Numbered from the stretch's first letter, positions 1 to 9,696 are shown. The stretch is DNA of 49,416 nt from Sphingobacterium sp. (GCA_031277685.1 JAITLV010000065.1:1-49416); one strand, 5' to 3'. The notes: generated from the sequence alone by a model not told the origin. Numbers and translations are program-made.

Positions 1-11
1 GCCTTTTTCTG

Positions 12-91
12 TACCCGGAGCCGGAGTCGAACCGGCACGGTTTCCCACTGGTGTTTGAGACCAGCGCGTCTACCAATTCCGCCATCCGGGC
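12..91 (-). tRNA. tRNA-Leu (anticodon CAA)
   Basis: Read on the minus strand, the segment folds as a cloverleaf. The 7-bp acceptor stem pairs GCCCGGA with TCCGGGT, with a G-U at the first pair and discriminator base A. The D arm contains GGTAGAC, and the anticodon stem CTGGT/ACCAG carries the loop CTCAAAC, giving anticodon CAA (reads UUG, Leu). A short class II variable arm and a T arm with GGTTCGACTCC follow. CCA is not encoded, so it would be added after transcription. A matching promoter lies 20 bases upstream. Confidence 0.95.
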
Positions 92-110
92 ATATCCGTT
101 TGGGATGATG

Positions 111-141
111 CAAAAGTAAGGAAAGTTTTTATTATTCCAAA
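111..141 (-). promoter_or_regulatory. Bacteroidota-type promoter of tRNA-Leu
   Basis: On the minus strand there is TTTG (138-141), a 19-base spacer and TACTTTTG (111-118). This fits the Bacteroidota primary-sigma consensus, TTTG near -33 and TAnnTTTG near -7. The -7 box ends 19 bases before the tRNA 5' end, so transcription should start a few bases ahead of the mature tRNA. The same TACTTTTG box serves the tRNA-His gene later in the window. Confidence 0.8.
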
Positions 142-271
142 AGATCGGCAACTTCTTTTCTTAAACTACCTGAAAATGAATTAGAAATTTTTTATAAAAC
201 GACTTACAAGGTTGTTCTAAATGCCCAGCTAGCATTTTTTTCTTAATTTTAAGGGGAAAAACAGACAAATC

Positions 272-1234
272 ATGGAAAAGGTAAAGTTAGGAAATAGTGA
301 AATTGAATTTAAACCAATTGTACTTGGTGGAAATGTATTTGGTTGGACTGTTGATGAACAGCAATCATTTGCTCTCTTGGATGCATTTGTTGATATGGGA
401 TTCAGTTTTGTAGACACATCCAACAATTATTCGCATTGGGTACAAGGGCACACTGGCTCAGAATCAGAGTCTATTATTGGTAAATGGGTAAAAAAAAGAG
501 ATAACCGAGACAAAATTCAGATAGCAACTAAAGTTGGTGGACGCCGATTAGATAATGACAAACCCAATCTAAAAAAAGAATACATCATCAAATCCGTTGA
601 AGATTCATTGAAAAGATTGAATATAGAGACAATAGATCTCTATCAATCACACCATGATGACCTTTCAACACCGATAGATGAGAGTCTTGAGGCCTACCAG
701 CAATTAATTCAGACTGGGAAAGTTAAGTGGATTGGAGCTTCTAATTTGAGTCCTGAGCGCATAAAAGATTCATTAACCATCGCTCAAAACCACAACCTCC
801 CTCCTTATATTGCTATTCAGCCAGAATATAATTTATATGATCGAGCAAAATTTGAACAAAACTATGAACAACTTGCACTCGACAATCATTTGGGGGTAAT
901 CACTTACTATTCTCTCGCCAGCGGTTTTCTGTCAGGTAAATATCTTTCGGTGGATGACATCAAAAATGTAAAACGATTTGACGCTCTAAAGGATCGATTT
1001 GATACGCGCGGATTGCGTATTTTAAACGCGCTAGCACAAGTGGCCCACAACCAACAAGTATCCATGTCAACAATTGCATTAGCCTGGATTCTTCATAGAC
1101 CTTCAGTCACTGCGCCGATTGTAAGCGCTACCTCTATACAACAACTTGAAGAGCTCATCAATACCACAGAAATCAATTTATCAACAGAAGAGATGTCTGT
1201 TTTGAATATCGCTAGCAAACAAGAAAATGAATAG
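272..1234 (+). CDS. Aldo/keto reductase family oxidoreductase
   Basis: A 320-residue cytosolic NADPH-dependent carbonyl reductase of the aldo/keto reductase superfamily with a (beta/alpha)8 barrel. The catalytic tetrad is visible: Asp48 and Tyr53 in DTSNNY, Lys87 in ATKVGG, and His127 in YQSHHDD. SNLSPERI and the late ATS segment fit the cofactor-binding end. It resembles the YajO/PhlAKR-like 'oxidoreductase' subgroup with one barrel and no extra domain, and its length is normal for the family. It stands alone, reads toward the coaD operon, and shares a bidirectional terminator with it. The ATG at 272 follows an A-rich leader. The substrate cannot be told from sequence. Confidence 0.9.
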   Translation: MEKVKLGNSEIEFKPIVLGGNVFGWTVDEQQSFALLDAFVDMGFSFVDTSNNYSHWVQGHTGSESESIIGKWVKKRDNRDKIQIATKVGGRRLDNDKPNLKKEYIIKSVEDSLKRLNIETIDLYQSHHDDLSTPIDESLEAYQQLIQTGKVKWIGASNLSPERIKDSLTIAQNHNLPPYIAIQPEYNLYDRAKFEQNYEQLALDNHLGVITYYSLASGFLSGKYLSVDDIKNVKRFDALKDRFDTRGLRILNALAQVAHNQQVSMSTIALAWILHRPSVTAPIVSATSIQQLEELINTTEINLSTEEMSVLNIASKQENE

Positions 1235-1397
1235 ATAATGACAACACTATAAGTTACTGAAATAAAGATACTTAATTACAATAAAACAGCTATTCAAAAT
1301 ATTATTTGGCGAGTATACCCAAAACAACATCTCATTAACAAATAAATAATAAATTGAAAGTTCATCAAAAATAACATAAGAAACTGTATATCAATCA

Positions 1398-1440
1398 AAA
1401 ATAAATCTCTACAAAATATTATTTTGCAGAGATTTATTTT
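1398..1440. terminator. Bidirectional terminator between AKR and coaD
   Basis: Near-perfect inverted repeat: AAATAAATCTCT on the left pairs with AGAGATTTATTT on the right, with a further inner pairing of CAAAATA and TATTTTG. It is A-rich on the left and T-rich on the right, so it can end transcripts from both convergent genes. Confidence 0.75.
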
Positions 1441-1474
1441 TATCTGAGGTTGCAGACAGATGATTTTTCTAATT

Positions 1475-1951
1475 TCACACAAGTTTCTTTTTTAGCAAAT
1501 TGAGAATTTCTACTGGCAGCATGGCGCTCACATCCCCCCCATTAAACCAAACATCTCGTACGATAGTTGATGATATATGTGCTCTCCCCGACCTACTCAT
1601 CAAAAAATAACTCTCTACCATAGGATTTAGCAATAAGTTATTTTGTGCTATGGCATTTTCAAATTCGAAATCACCCGTATTTCTTAAGCCACGTAAAATA
1701 TATCCTGCATCAACTTTTCTGCAGAAATCCACTGTCAACCCACTATATTTTACAACTTCAACCCGCTGCTTATCTCGAAAAACATCCTTTATAGCATCAA
1801 CACGTTCATCATGATCTAACATGCCCTTTTTGTTTGCATTATAGCCCACAGCAATAATGATTTTGTCAAATAAGGGCAATGCTCTTTCGACCAGATCCTG
1901 ATGAGCTAAAGTAAAAGGGTCAAATGAACCCGGAAAAACAGCTGTTTTCAT
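1475..1951 (-). CDS. coaD: Phosphopantetheine adenylyltransferase
   Basis: A 158-residue enzyme of coenzyme A synthesis that transfers AMP from ATP to 4'-phosphopantetheine to give dephospho-CoA. The N-terminal nucleotidyltransferase signature PGSFDPFT..AH is present with catalytic His17; the usual Gly before this His is Ala here. The C-terminal ISSTIVRD motif binds the ATP phosphates, and RGLRN lies in between. Full length for the family. It is the last gene of the DUF3822-rsmD-coaD operon, 2 bases after rsmD, and ends before a bidirectional terminator. Confidence 0.97.
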   Translation of the reverse strand: MKTAVFPGSFDPFTLAHQDLVERALPLFDKIIIAVGYNANKKGMLDHDERVDAIKDVFRDKQRVEVVKYSGLTVDFCRKVDAGYILRGLRNTGDFEFENAIAQNNLLLNPMVESYFLMSRSGRAHISSTIVRDVWFNGGDVSAMLPVEILNLLKKKLV

Positions 1952-1953
1952 AC

Positions 1954-2493
1954 TTATAAGGGATTTGCGTAAAATGAAAAGGATGAATAACCGTATTTTC
2001 TAGTTTCTATAAAATTCGGATGCTCCTCCATCTGCCTTGTTGAAGGATGCTCAACAATTAGAAGCCCCTGGTCATTCAATAGATTATTTTCAAAAATCAA
2101 TTTTGGCAGTTGTGGCAATTTCGGAATGTCATAAGGAGGATCCGCAAAAATTAAATCATACGTATTTTTGCAAGCAGCAATAAATTTAAAAACATCAGCT
2201 TTCTTCGCTTTGATCTGATTCAGCTTCATTTTACCTGCTGTCTCTGTTATATATTGTACGCATTTAAAATGCAGATCAATAGCATCTACATGTTTCACAT
2301 CTCGTGAAGCTAATTCAAAACTAATATTCCCGGTTCCCGCAAAGAGATCAAGACAATTAAGATCTTCAAACTCCAAACGATTCTGTAAAATATTGAACAA
2401 TGCCTCCTTAGCAATGTCTGTAGTTGGCCTCACCGGCAAATTGGTTGGTGGATTTAGCCTTAAACCACCTATTTTACCCCCTATTATTCGCAT
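1954..2493 (-). CDS. rsmD: 16S rRNA (guanine-966-N2)-methyltransferase RsmD
   Basis: A 179-residue SAM-dependent methyltransferase that modifies G966 of 16S rRNA in the 30S subunit. It starts with the typical MRIIGGKIGG and RPTTDIAKEALFNIL. The SAM-binding glycine loop is DLFAGTGNIS, and the catalytic ADPPYD motif of N2-guanine methylases lies near residue 117. Its first 10 bases overlap the end of the upstream DUF3822 gene, which implies translational coupling, and coaD follows after 2 bases. The rsmD-coaD pairing is common in bacteria. Confidence 0.95.
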   Translation of the reverse strand: MRIIGGKIGGLRLNPPTNLPVRPTTDIAKEALFNILQNRLEFEDLNCLDLFAGTGNISFELASRDVKHVDAIDLHFKCVQYITETAGKMKLNQIKAKKADVFKFIAACKNTYDLIFADPPYDIPKLPQLPKLIFENNLLNDQGLLIVEHPSTRQMEEHPNFIETRKYGYSSFSFYANPL

Positions 2494-3281
2494 AATATTG
2501 AATCAAATAAAACATTATAGGGTGTAAGATCATGATCAAGTTCCTGATCTGCCAGGGCCACTTTGGTTTTCAGATCCAGCACCTCAATATCTCCGGCATA
2601 ACGACTAATACGTTTGTAATAAGAATGATCAGGCACTTCTCCAGAAAGAAGAATTTTATTAATGGAATCACCCAAGCCAAACTGAGTCAATATATTCAGT
2701 ACATAATAGCTAATATCATCGAGATGTTGAATTTCAAAATTATTGTAAAGCTGGAAAACTCCATTTTTAAACAAATAAAAATCGACAATATTATCCGTTA
2801 CAAAATGTAAACCCAACACACTTCCCCTAATAGATATACGTTCTTGTGCACGATCCAATACTACAGCAAATTCGGGAAGGATAACCGCATCGGGAAACAA
2901 CCTACGCCAACGATTCAGAAGAAGCCTATCAAGCTGATATAAAGCTACTATATTAAGGCTATCTAAATAATAAATAAATGTATTTTCAATATCCTGAGTA
3001 CCCAGAAACTGCAAATATTGCGCAATATTTTCTCGCTGAAAAACTTCCTTTGGTATAAATGTCAAACTCTGGTGCGGGATCACGATTCGAACGAATCTAA
3101 AAGGTAGACTCATTATTCTGGTTGCATCTAAAATCGGTTCTTCCGACGGGTATTCGATCAATATCGGTGCTACTGACTTCTTGTCGACTACCGCCAACAC
3201 ATCTTTTTGGAAGCCAGCTTTTACCAAAAGATTATACTCAGGTAGGTAATGAATGTTAAATTGTTTTGAAATATAATTCAT
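2484..3281 (-). CDS. DUF3822 family protein
   Basis: A 265-residue soluble protein with no signal peptide. It resembles the Bacteroidota family DUF3822, which is regularly found before rsmD. The sequence alternates beta strands and helices (for example RERISIRGSVLGLHF and INKILLSGEVPD), which suggests an actin/RNase H-like ATPase fold, but I see no confident catalytic motif. It is the first gene of the operon and overlaps rsmD by 10 bases. The function is unknown; the stable linkage to an rRNA methylase hints at ribosome or CoA-related housekeeping (inference). Confidence 0.8.
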   Translation of the reverse strand: MNYISKQFNIHYLPEYNLLVKAGFQKDVLAVVDKKSVAPILIEYPSEEPILDATRIMSLPFRFVRIVIPHQSLTFIPKEVFQRENIAQYLQFLGTQDIENTFIYYLDSLNIVALYQLDRLLLNRWRRLFPDAVILPEFAVVLDRAQERISIRGSVLGLHFVTDNIVDFYLFKNGVFQLYNNFEIQHLDDISYYVLNILTQFGLGDSINKILLSGEVPDHSYYKRISRYAGDIEVLDLKTKVALADQELDHDLTPYNVLFDSILCE

Positions 3282-3314
3282 TCGCTGAATTGTAAAAATA
3301 AAAACTTGTTAAAG

Positions 3315-3346
3315 CAAAAATAGCTTTTTCTAGAGGATAAGACAAA
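3315..3346 (-). promoter_or_regulatory. Promoter of the DUF3822-rsmD-coaD operon
   Basis: On the minus strand there is TTTG (3343-3346), a 20-base spacer and TATTTTTG (3315-3322), an exact fit to the Bacteroidota consensus. The -7 box is 34 bases before the ATG at 3281. It lies in the 79-base gap shared with the divergent helicase gene. Confidence 0.75.
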
Positions 3347-3360
3347 CCTTTTAAATAACT

Positions 3361-4791
3361 TTGGGGGTGTTCATCAAAAATCTGCTAATACAACAATTTC
3401 CTTGGCAACCCACCGCGCAGCAGTTGGATGCATTCGAGTTGCTGGAAGAGTTTCTGCTTGCTTTTGACAGGCAGTCTTGTTTTGTTCTGAAAGGATATGC
3501 TGGTACCGGAAAAACCACCCTGATAGCGGCTTTGGTCAAAGTACTCCCGGCCCTGAAAAAAAAATCCGTACTCCTGGCTCCAACTGGTCGAGCAGCAAAA
3601 GTAATGAGTTATTATTCAGGACGAAAAGCCTTAACCATTCATAAAAAGATTTATCGCAAAAAATCTGCTATTTCATTTCAAATGGACTTTACGCTAGCAG
3701 AGAACTTACATGAAGACACCTTGTTTATCATAGATGAAGCCTCCATGATTTCCAACGAATCATTAAATGCCTTTTCGAAAAGCCTTCTAAACGACTTATT
3801 TCGTTATGTACAATCCGGCAAGAATTGTTGCCTTCTTTTTGTAGGTGACACCGCCCAATTGCCACCAGTTGGTTTATTGGACAGTCCTGCATTGAATCCA
3901 AGCTATCTTGAAAATGAATTTCACCTATGTGTTTACCCTTTTGAGCTTACAAGTGTCGTACGGCAGTCAAAGGATTCAGGCATATTATTTAACGCAACGA
4001 AAATACGCAATGAGATCATCTCGGCCGAAGATGAACAACTCGACTTACCATTTCCAAAATTTATAACAAAAGGATTTAAAGACCTTTACAAGATGACGGG
4101 TGAACGATTAATTGAAGGAATAAATTATGCCTATGATAAGTATGGTATAGAAAATACAATGATCATCTGCCGTTCGAATCGCTCAGCAAACCTCTATAAT
4201 CAAAACATCCGAAACAGGATTCTGTTTAGAGATGAAGAGCTCACAGGTGGGGACTATATCATGGTTGTAAAGAACAACTACTTCTGGCTGCAGGACAACA
4301 ATATGGGGGATGGTTTTATCGCAAATGGCGATATGGCTAAAGTCAGAAAGGTGAGTAATATACACGAACAACATGGATATAGATTTGCCGATGTTACTCT
4401 TGAGTTTATGGATATTGATGAAATTGAACCAATCACCTGTCGCGTTATTTTGGATAGCCTTTACACCGAAGGCCCAAACCTTTCTTATGAGAGTCAAAAG
4501 AACCTTTATGAAGAGATTGGCATGGATTACGCAGATATCCTCGATAAGAAAGATCGGCTTGAAGCCATTAAAAAAGACCCATATTACAATGCGCTCCAAA
4601 TAAAATTTGCATTTGCCATTACCTGCCACAAAGCACAAGGTGGACAGTGGCCAATTGTATTTGTCGATCAAGGCTACATGAACGATGAGATGTTAGATCT
4701 TGAATTTCTTCGTTGGCTATACACTGGAGTAACCCGTGCCACCCAAGAGCTTTTTTTGGTGAACTTTAATGAAAACTTCTATCCATCATAG
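3361..4791 (+). CDS. RecD-like superfamily 1 DNA helicase (AAA_30/UvrD_C_2)
   Basis: A 476-residue ATP-dependent helicase of the RecD/TraA-like SF1 group. Motif I (Walker A) is GYAGTGKTT near residue 48, followed by APTGRAAK (motif Ia), the Walker B LFIIDEAS, motif III VGDTAQLPPVG and arginine motif VVRQS. At the C terminus, ITCHKAQGGQW and LYTGVTRA form motifs V and VI. It lacks the long N-terminal domain of RecD2, as expected for the short Bacteroidota form. No ATG is in frame: the frame opens with TTG at 3361 and GTG at 3367, and either could be the start. Likely role is DNA repair or replication-fork processing; no partner gene is adjacent. Confidence 0.88.
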   Translation: MGVFIKNLLIQQFPWQPTAQQLDAFELLEEFLLAFDRQSCFVLKGYAGTGKTTLIAALVKVLPALKKKSVLLAPTGRAAKVMSYYSGRKALTIHKKIYRKKSAISFQMDFTLAENLHEDTLFIIDEASMISNESLNAFSKSLLNDLFRYVQSGKNCCLLFVGDTAQLPPVGLLDSPALNPSYLENEFHLCVYPFELTSVVRQSKDSGILFNATKIRNEIISAEDEQLDLPFPKFITKGFKDLYKMTGERLIEGINYAYDKYGIENTMIICRSNRSANLYNQNIRNRILFRDEELTGGDYIMVVKNNYFWLQDNNMGDGFIANGDMAKVRKVSNIHEQHGYRFADVTLEFMDIDEIEPITCRVILDSLYTEGPNLSYESQKNLYEEIGMDYADILDKKDRLEAIKKDPYYNALQIKFAFAITCHKAQGGQWPIVFVDQGYMNDEMLDLEFLRWLYTGVTRATQELFLVNFNENFYPS

Positions 4792-4880
4792 TATTATTAC
4801 ACGAATCATTCGCTTGATAGCATAATAATGGATATTTTTACGGCCAAAACCAAGATTATATAATTATCTATATTTATTTA

Positions 4881-7367
4881 ATGCATAAGTTCTATTTTAT
4901 TTTTGCAGCCAGTTTATTGCCTTACTTCGGCTCTGGACAACAGATCCAGGATTCCCCGGTAAAACCAAATTATCAGTTAGCTGCCAAATTTTCTCCAGAG
5001 AAGTTAAAGAAAATGATTTTCTCTACCACGATCAAACCCAATTGGATCAATTTTTCTGATCGTTTTTGGTATGACTATGCTAGTCCACAAGGAAAGAACT
5101 GGTATGTCGTCAACCCAAGCCTTAAGAAAAAAGAATCTCTTTTTGATAATGAGAACATCGCTGCCCAAATAACAAAAATTGTCAAAAATCCTGTAGATGT
5201 GCAGCACTTAGACTTGCAGGGCTTAAGATTCACGAAAGACGAGAAAAAAATTAGATTTCAGATTCAGAGTACAAAAGATACGGTGAAATCCAGGGATGAA
5301 ATCGAGAAACTAAAAAACAAATCGGATACGACAAAAAAGAAACTCTTTTATTTGGAATATGATCTTGCCTCAAGAACAGTAACCGAAATCAGTGATTCTA
5401 CCAAGGTTAAAGCACCTCTAGCTTGGGCTAGCTTTTCACCGGATACCAATACGATATACTTCGCCAAGGACTATAACCTGTATTGGATGGATAAAACCAA
5501 TTACCAAAAAGCAGTAAAAAACGAAAAGGATAGTTCAATAGTAGAGCATCAGATCACGAAAGATGGTGTACAATACTATGCTTGGGGCGGAGATGAATAC
5601 AGTACAACTACAGGCGGAGAAAAGAATAAAGATAATGAATCTAAACGCAAACGTGTTTGGATAAGCTGGTCACCCGACGGCCGTTATTTTACACTGACTA
5701 GAAAAGACAACAGATCGCTACAACCCTTGTGGGTAATCAATAATGTTGGTTCCGCCCGCCCAACATTGGAAACTTATAAATATCAGATGCCAGGCGAAGT
5801 TGATTCGACTGAAACTGAATTTTATCTCTTTGAAACCGCAACAAAAGCCCCGCGTAGATTGAATATTTCGGCTTTTAAAAACCAGACTATTTCCAACTGG
5901 ACAAAAACTCCGGATAAAAACTCATACAAAGAAGATTATTTCATTAATTATTGGCTAGGCAACAATGACGAGTTTTATATTTCTCGTTCGAGTCGTGATT
6001 TAAAAAGAATAGACCTATTAAAGGTGAATGTGAATGGAACGGTCAATCCCATTATTCAGGAACGCTCAAATGTATATTTGGATACCCAAAAGCCACTATT
6101 GGTTGAAAATGGAAAACAATTAGTTCATTGGTCTGAAAGAGATGGCTGGGGACACTACTATCGTTACGATACCAACGGCAAACTCATCAACCAAATTACA
6201 CAAGGGGGTTTTCACTGTGAGGAAATTACAGGAATAGATCCGACAACACAGACTTTATTTTTTACAGCTTCTGGTCGTGAAAGAAATGAAGATCCTTATT
6301 ACCTGCACCATTATAGCGTCAATTTAAGTGGCAACGGAATAAAACTTCTGAATCCTGGTAATTTTGACCACCAAATTGAAATGAGCGAATCCTCAAAGTA
6401 TTTTGTAAATAATTCTTCGAGAGTAAATACAACACCAGAATCTGTGCTCCTAAATAGTAACGGACAGAAAGTAATGACACTTGAGAAAGCAGATTTATCT
6501 TTGCTATTTGCTGCCGGTTATAAATTCCCCGAGCCATTTAAAGTAAAGGCTGGAGATGGCACTACAGACCTTTACGGCGTCATGTACAAACCTTTTGACT
6601 TTGATAGTACAAGAACCTATCCCATTGTTGAATATGTATACCCTGGCCCACAGACTGAAGCCGTCAATAAATCTTTCGGGCGGAGCATGGACAGAATAGA
6701 TCGCCTTGCCCAATTTGGTTTTATTGTCATTACCGTAGGAAATCGTGGTGGACACCCCTCCCGCTCGCAATGGTACCATACCTATGGCTACGGTAATCTA
6801 CGTGACTACGGTTTAGAGGATAAAAAAGTTGCTGCTGAACAACTTGCTGACCGCTACAAATTTATCGATATCAACCGGGTCGGTATTACGGGACATTCCG
6901 GTGGCGGATTTATGTCAACAGCGGCAATGCTTGTTTACCCCGATTTCTTTAAAGTTGCCGTATCTGGAGCTGGAAACCACGAAAATCAAATCTACAACCG
7001 TTGGTGGAGCGAACGCCACCATGGCGTGACAGAAAAGGTATCCGCAAAAGGTGACACCACTTTTTCCTACCAGATCAATAAAAATACCGAATTAGCCAAG
7101 AATCTGAAAGGCAGACTATTGATTGCAACGGGTGATATAGATAACAATGTGCATCCTGCAAACTCAATACGGATGGTCGACGCATTGATAAAAGCAAATA
7201 AACGTTTCGATTTTCTACTCCTACCTGGACAACGACATGGATTCGGTGATATGACTGAATACTTTTTTTGGAAGATGGGAGATTATTTTAGTCAATACTT
7301 ATTAGGCGATTCTAAGATGAACGAAGTCGATATGACAGAAATGAATAGAGAAAAACCTCAAAAATAG
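4881..7367 (+). CDS. S9 family dipeptidyl peptidase IV-like serine peptidase
   Basis: An 828-residue secreted prolyl peptidase. A signal peptide (MHKFYFIFAASLL...GSGQ) directs it to the periplasm. Residues of about 40-530 form the DPP IV-type beta-propeller, and the remainder is the alpha/beta hydrolase domain. The catalytic triad can be placed at Ser673 in GHSGGG, Asp754 in GDIDNNVH and His786 in GQRHGFG. It would cleave dipeptides, typically after Pro or Ala, from peptide N termini, as in Bacteroidota peptide scavenging. The tail after about residue 800 is charged and family-atypical. The next gene follows after 8 bases and is probably co-transcribed. Confidence 0.93.
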   Translation: MHKFYFIFAASLLPYFGSGQQIQDSPVKPNYQLAAKFSPEKLKKMIFSTTIKPNWINFSDRFWYDYASPQGKNWYVVNPSLKKKESLFDNENIAAQITKIVKNPVDVQHLDLQGLRFTKDEKKIRFQIQSTKDTVKSRDEIEKLKNKSDTTKKKLFYLEYDLASRTVTEISDSTKVKAPLAWASFSPDTNTIYFAKDYNLYWMDKTNYQKAVKNEKDSSIVEHQITKDGVQYYAWGGDEYSTTTGGEKNKDNESKRKRVWISWSPDGRYFTLTRKDNRSLQPLWVINNVGSARPTLETYKYQMPGEVDSTETEFYLFETATKAPRRLNISAFKNQTISNWTKTPDKNSYKEDYFINYWLGNNDEFYISRSSRDLKRIDLLKVNVNGTVNPIIQERSNVYLDTQKPLLVENGKQLVHWSERDGWGHYYRYDTNGKLINQITQGGFHCEEITGIDPTTQTLFFTASGRERNEDPYYLHHYSVNLSGNGIKLLNPGNFDHQIEMSESSKYFVNNSSRVNTTPESVLLNSNGQKVMTLEKADLSLLFAAGYKFPEPFKVKAGDGTTDLYGVMYKPFDFDSTRTYPIVEYVYPGPQTEAVNKSFGRSMDRIDRLAQFGFIVITVGNRGGHPSRSQWYHTYGYGNLRDYGLEDKKVAAEQLADRYKFIDINRVGITGHSGGGFMSTAAMLVYPDFFKVAVSGAGNHENQIYNRWWSERHHGVTEKVSAKGDTTFSYQINKNTELAKNLKGRLLIATGDIDNNVHPANSIRMVDALIKANKRFDFLLLPGQRHGFGDMTEYFFWKMGDYFSQYLLGDSKMNEVDMTEMNREKPQK

Positions 7368-7375
7368 CAGGTTTT

Positions 7376-7921
7376 ATGACCTATAGCGAAAAAATAAACT
7401 TTTTGTCCGTTACCTTAAGATCGTTTGAGGTAACGGATTTTTCTTTAAAGATGTTGGGGGAAATTAGTCTTCAGGATTTGCTTCGTATTTCACTGGAAAA
7501 AGATAAAACCATCTCTTTTCGTGCTGCCTGGGTGCTCGAAACAATTGTGCTCAACGACAGTAGTCTGCTCCAGGGTTTATTACCGAAATTCTTTGCCAAT
7601 TTGGAAAAGCAAAAAAACTGGAGCTGCCTTAGAAGCTACAGTAAAATTCTGATGTACCTGACATCAAAGAAAAATAAAAGCTATCTGCTAGACGATAAAA
7701 CCGAAGAAATCATCATCGAATATACTTTTCAATGGATGATTGATAAAAAGTGCCCTATTGCTGTTTTGGTTAATTGTTTGGATATACTAAATAACCTCAG
7801 TAACACACACACATGGATAAAAGAAGAACTTTTGGCCCAGATCAACTATTTTCAAAAAATAAAACCCAGTCCCGCACTATTAAGTCGAACAAACCGAATT
7901 ATCGGGCGTAAAAAGCAATAA
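7376..7921 (+). CDS. Helical-repeat (HEAT-like) hypothetical protein
   Basis: A 181-residue protein without signal peptide or membrane segment. It is nearly all helical with a repeated pattern of amphipathic helices (ISFRAAWVLETIVLND and CLRSYSKILMYL), like a small HEAT/armadillo solenoid. Such proteins bind other proteins or nucleic acids. It is 8 bases after the peptidase gene and ends 2 bases before the convergent ruvB stop, so the two transcripts must overlap. I do not recognise a characterised family. Confidence 0.7.
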   Translation: MTYSEKINFLSVTLRSFEVTDFSLKMLGEISLQDLLRISLEKDKTISFRAAWVLETIVLNDSSLLQGLLPKFFANLEKQKNWSCLRSYSKILMYLTSKKNKSYLLDDKTEEIIIEYTFQWMIDKKCPIAVLVNCLDILNNLSNTHTWIKEELLAQINYFQKIKPSPALLSRTNRIIGRKKQ

Positions 7922-7923
7922 GA

Positions 7924-8946
7924 CTAAAACAATGTGTTTCCTTTTGCATTATTTACTCGGCCCAGATGCTTATAGGCAGCTTCAGTACATTCACGACCTC
8001 TGGAAGTACGCATGATATAGCCTTCCTGAATCAAAAAAGGTTCATATACTTCTTCTATTGTACCTTCGTCTTCACCGACAGCTGTTGCAACAGTTTTCAG
8101 TCCTACTGGCCCGCCCTTAAATTTATCAATGATTGTCGTCAAGATTTTATTATCCATCTCATCCAAACCATTTTCATCCACATTCAGTGCATGTAAAGCA
8201 TATTTTGCAATCTCTTGATCTATACTTCCGTTCCCCTTTATCTGCGCAAAATCCCGTGTACGGCGTAATAAGGCATTTGCTATCCGAGGGGTCCCCCTAC
8301 TCCTACGTGCGATTTCGTAAGCACCTTCATCCGAAATCGGTGTATTCAGAATATGTGCAGAACGAAGTACAATCGTTGTCAATAATTTTGCATCGTAGTA
8401 TTGAAGACGCGAATTGATTCCAAATCGAGCACGTAATGGCGCCGTCAACAACCCAGATCGCGTTGTCGCACCGATTAATGTAAAAGGGTTCAACGAAATC
8501 TGTACCGAACGCGCATTAGGTCCAGTTTCAAGCATAATATCAATCTTGAAATCCTCCATAGCCGAATAAAGATACTCTTCGACCAGAGGACTTAAACGGT
8601 GAATTTCATCAATAAATAATACATCACCTTCCTCCAGGTTGGTCAACAGCCCTGCAAGATCCCCCGGCTTATCCAAAACTGGACCAGAAGTAATTTTTAT
8701 ACCCACCCCCATTTCATTTGCGATAATGTGTGAGAGTGTAGTTTTACCCAGTCCTGGAGGACCGTGCAACAATACGTGATCCAATGCCTCACCCCTCAAG
8801 CGCGCAGCCTTCACAAAAATATTTAGATTCTCCAATATTTTTTCTTGCCCTGTAAAATCCTCAAAAGCCTGAGGTCGTAATGCCCGTTCTATATCACGGT
8901 CAGTATTGTTCAAACGTTCTGGATTTGGATCTAAATTCTCGTTCAT
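7924..8946 (-). CDS. ruvB: Holliday junction branch migration ATPase RuvB
   Basis: A 340-residue AAA+ motor that drives branch migration of Holliday junctions with RuvA and RuvC during recombination. Features in order: N-terminal [11 protein letters not shown], Walker [10 protein letters not shown] near residue 64, Walker B FIDEIHRL, sensor 1 GATTRSG, arginine finger region PLRARFG, and a C-terminal winged helix with KGGPVGL and RTSRGRE. Length and order are typical. It lies 12 bases after a glycosyltransferase gene in a two-gene unit and ends almost touching the convergent hypothetical gene. Confidence 0.98.
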   Translation of the reverse strand: MNENLDPNPERLNNTDRDIERALRPQAFEDFTGQEKILENLNIFVKAARLRGEALDHVLLHGPPGLGKTTLSHIIANEMGVGIKITSGPVLDKPGDLAGLLTNLEEGDVLFIDEIHRLSPLVEEYLYSAMEDFKIDIMLETGPNARSVQISLNPFTLIGATTRSGLLTAPLRARFGINSRLQYYDAKLLTTIVLRSAHILNTPISDEGAYEIARRSRGTPRIANALLRRTRDFAQIKGNGSIDQEIAKYALHALNVDENGLDEMDNKILTTIIDKFKGGPVGLKTVATAVGEDEGTIEEVYEPFLIQEGYIMRTSRGRECTEAAYKHLGRVNNAKGNTLF

Positions 8947-8958
8947 CGACCAATATGA

Positions 8959-9696
8959 TTAATTTCTCTTATATTTTTTTCCAATACTTCCCAATTTCAA
9001 CTGGATCACACCAAAAAACGCTTCCTTAAAAATACTTGTACTCATTTTAGATGTGCCTTCCGTTCTGTCAGTAAATATAATAGGTACTTCCACAACTTTA
9101 AAGCCGTATTGTATGGCGGTAAATTTCATCTCGATCTGAAAAGCATACCCTACAAACTTGATCTTGTCCAATGGAATGGTCTTCAGTACATCGCGTGTAA
9201 AACAAACAAAACCTGCTGTCGCATCCTGAATATTGATCCCTGTAATAAAACGGACATATACTGACGCAAAATACGACATCAACACACGGCTCATAGGCCA
9301 GTTGACAACGTTTACTCCTTTAATGTACCGAGAGCCAATACTCATATCGCCCCCCTCTACACAGGCTTGTCTCAAACGTAGCAAATCCTCAGGGTTGTGG
9401 CTGAAATCCGCGTCCATTTCAAAAATATATTGATAATGTTCTTTTGAAAGCGCCCATTTAAACCCATGTATATACGCGGTACCTAAGCCTAATTTTCCTT
9501 TCCGTTCCTCTATAAATAAACGTTCGGGGAATTCATTTGCCTGCAAACTTTTAACAATATCTGCTGTTCCATCAGGTGATCCGTCGTCAACGATCAGAAT
9601 ATCAAATGTATGTGATAAGGAAAAAACTTTACGAATGATTTTTTCAATATTTTCCTTTTCATTATATGTTGGAATAATAACTAAACTCTCCGCCAC
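8959..9696 (-). CDS. Polyprenol-phosphate mannosyltransferase-like GT2
   Basis: A GT2 (GT-A fold) enzyme of the dolichol/polyprenol-phosphate mannosyltransferase type. It transfers a sugar from a nucleotide sugar to a lipid phosphate at the cytoplasmic face of the inner membrane. Visible motifs are VIIPTYNEKENI at the N terminus, DDGSPDGTAD, the metal-binding MDADFSHNPED (DxD) and the late TDRTEGTSKM. It has no C-terminal membrane domain, so it is the DPM1-like soluble form. I chose the GTG at 9696 because homologues begin just before the VIIPTYNE strand; a TTG at 9729 would add 11 residues. It is co-transcribed with ruvB. Confidence 0.88.
   Translation of the reverse strand: MAESLVIIPTYNEKENIEKIIRKVFSLSHTFDILIVDDGSPDGTADIVKSLQANEFPERLFIEERKGKLGLGTAYIHGFKWALSKEHYQYIFEMDADFSHNPEDLLRLRQACVEGGDMSIGSRYIKGVNVVNWPMSRVLMSYFASVYVRFITGINIQDATAGFVCFTRDVLKTIPLDKIKFVGYAFQIEMKFTAIQYGFKVVEVPIIFTDRTEGTSKMSTSIFKEAFFGVIQLKLGSIGKKYKRN

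Noticed and set aside
3356..3363. TAACTTTG as promoter of the helicase
   Set aside because: No TTTG 19-21 bases upstream, and transcription would start within the coding frame.
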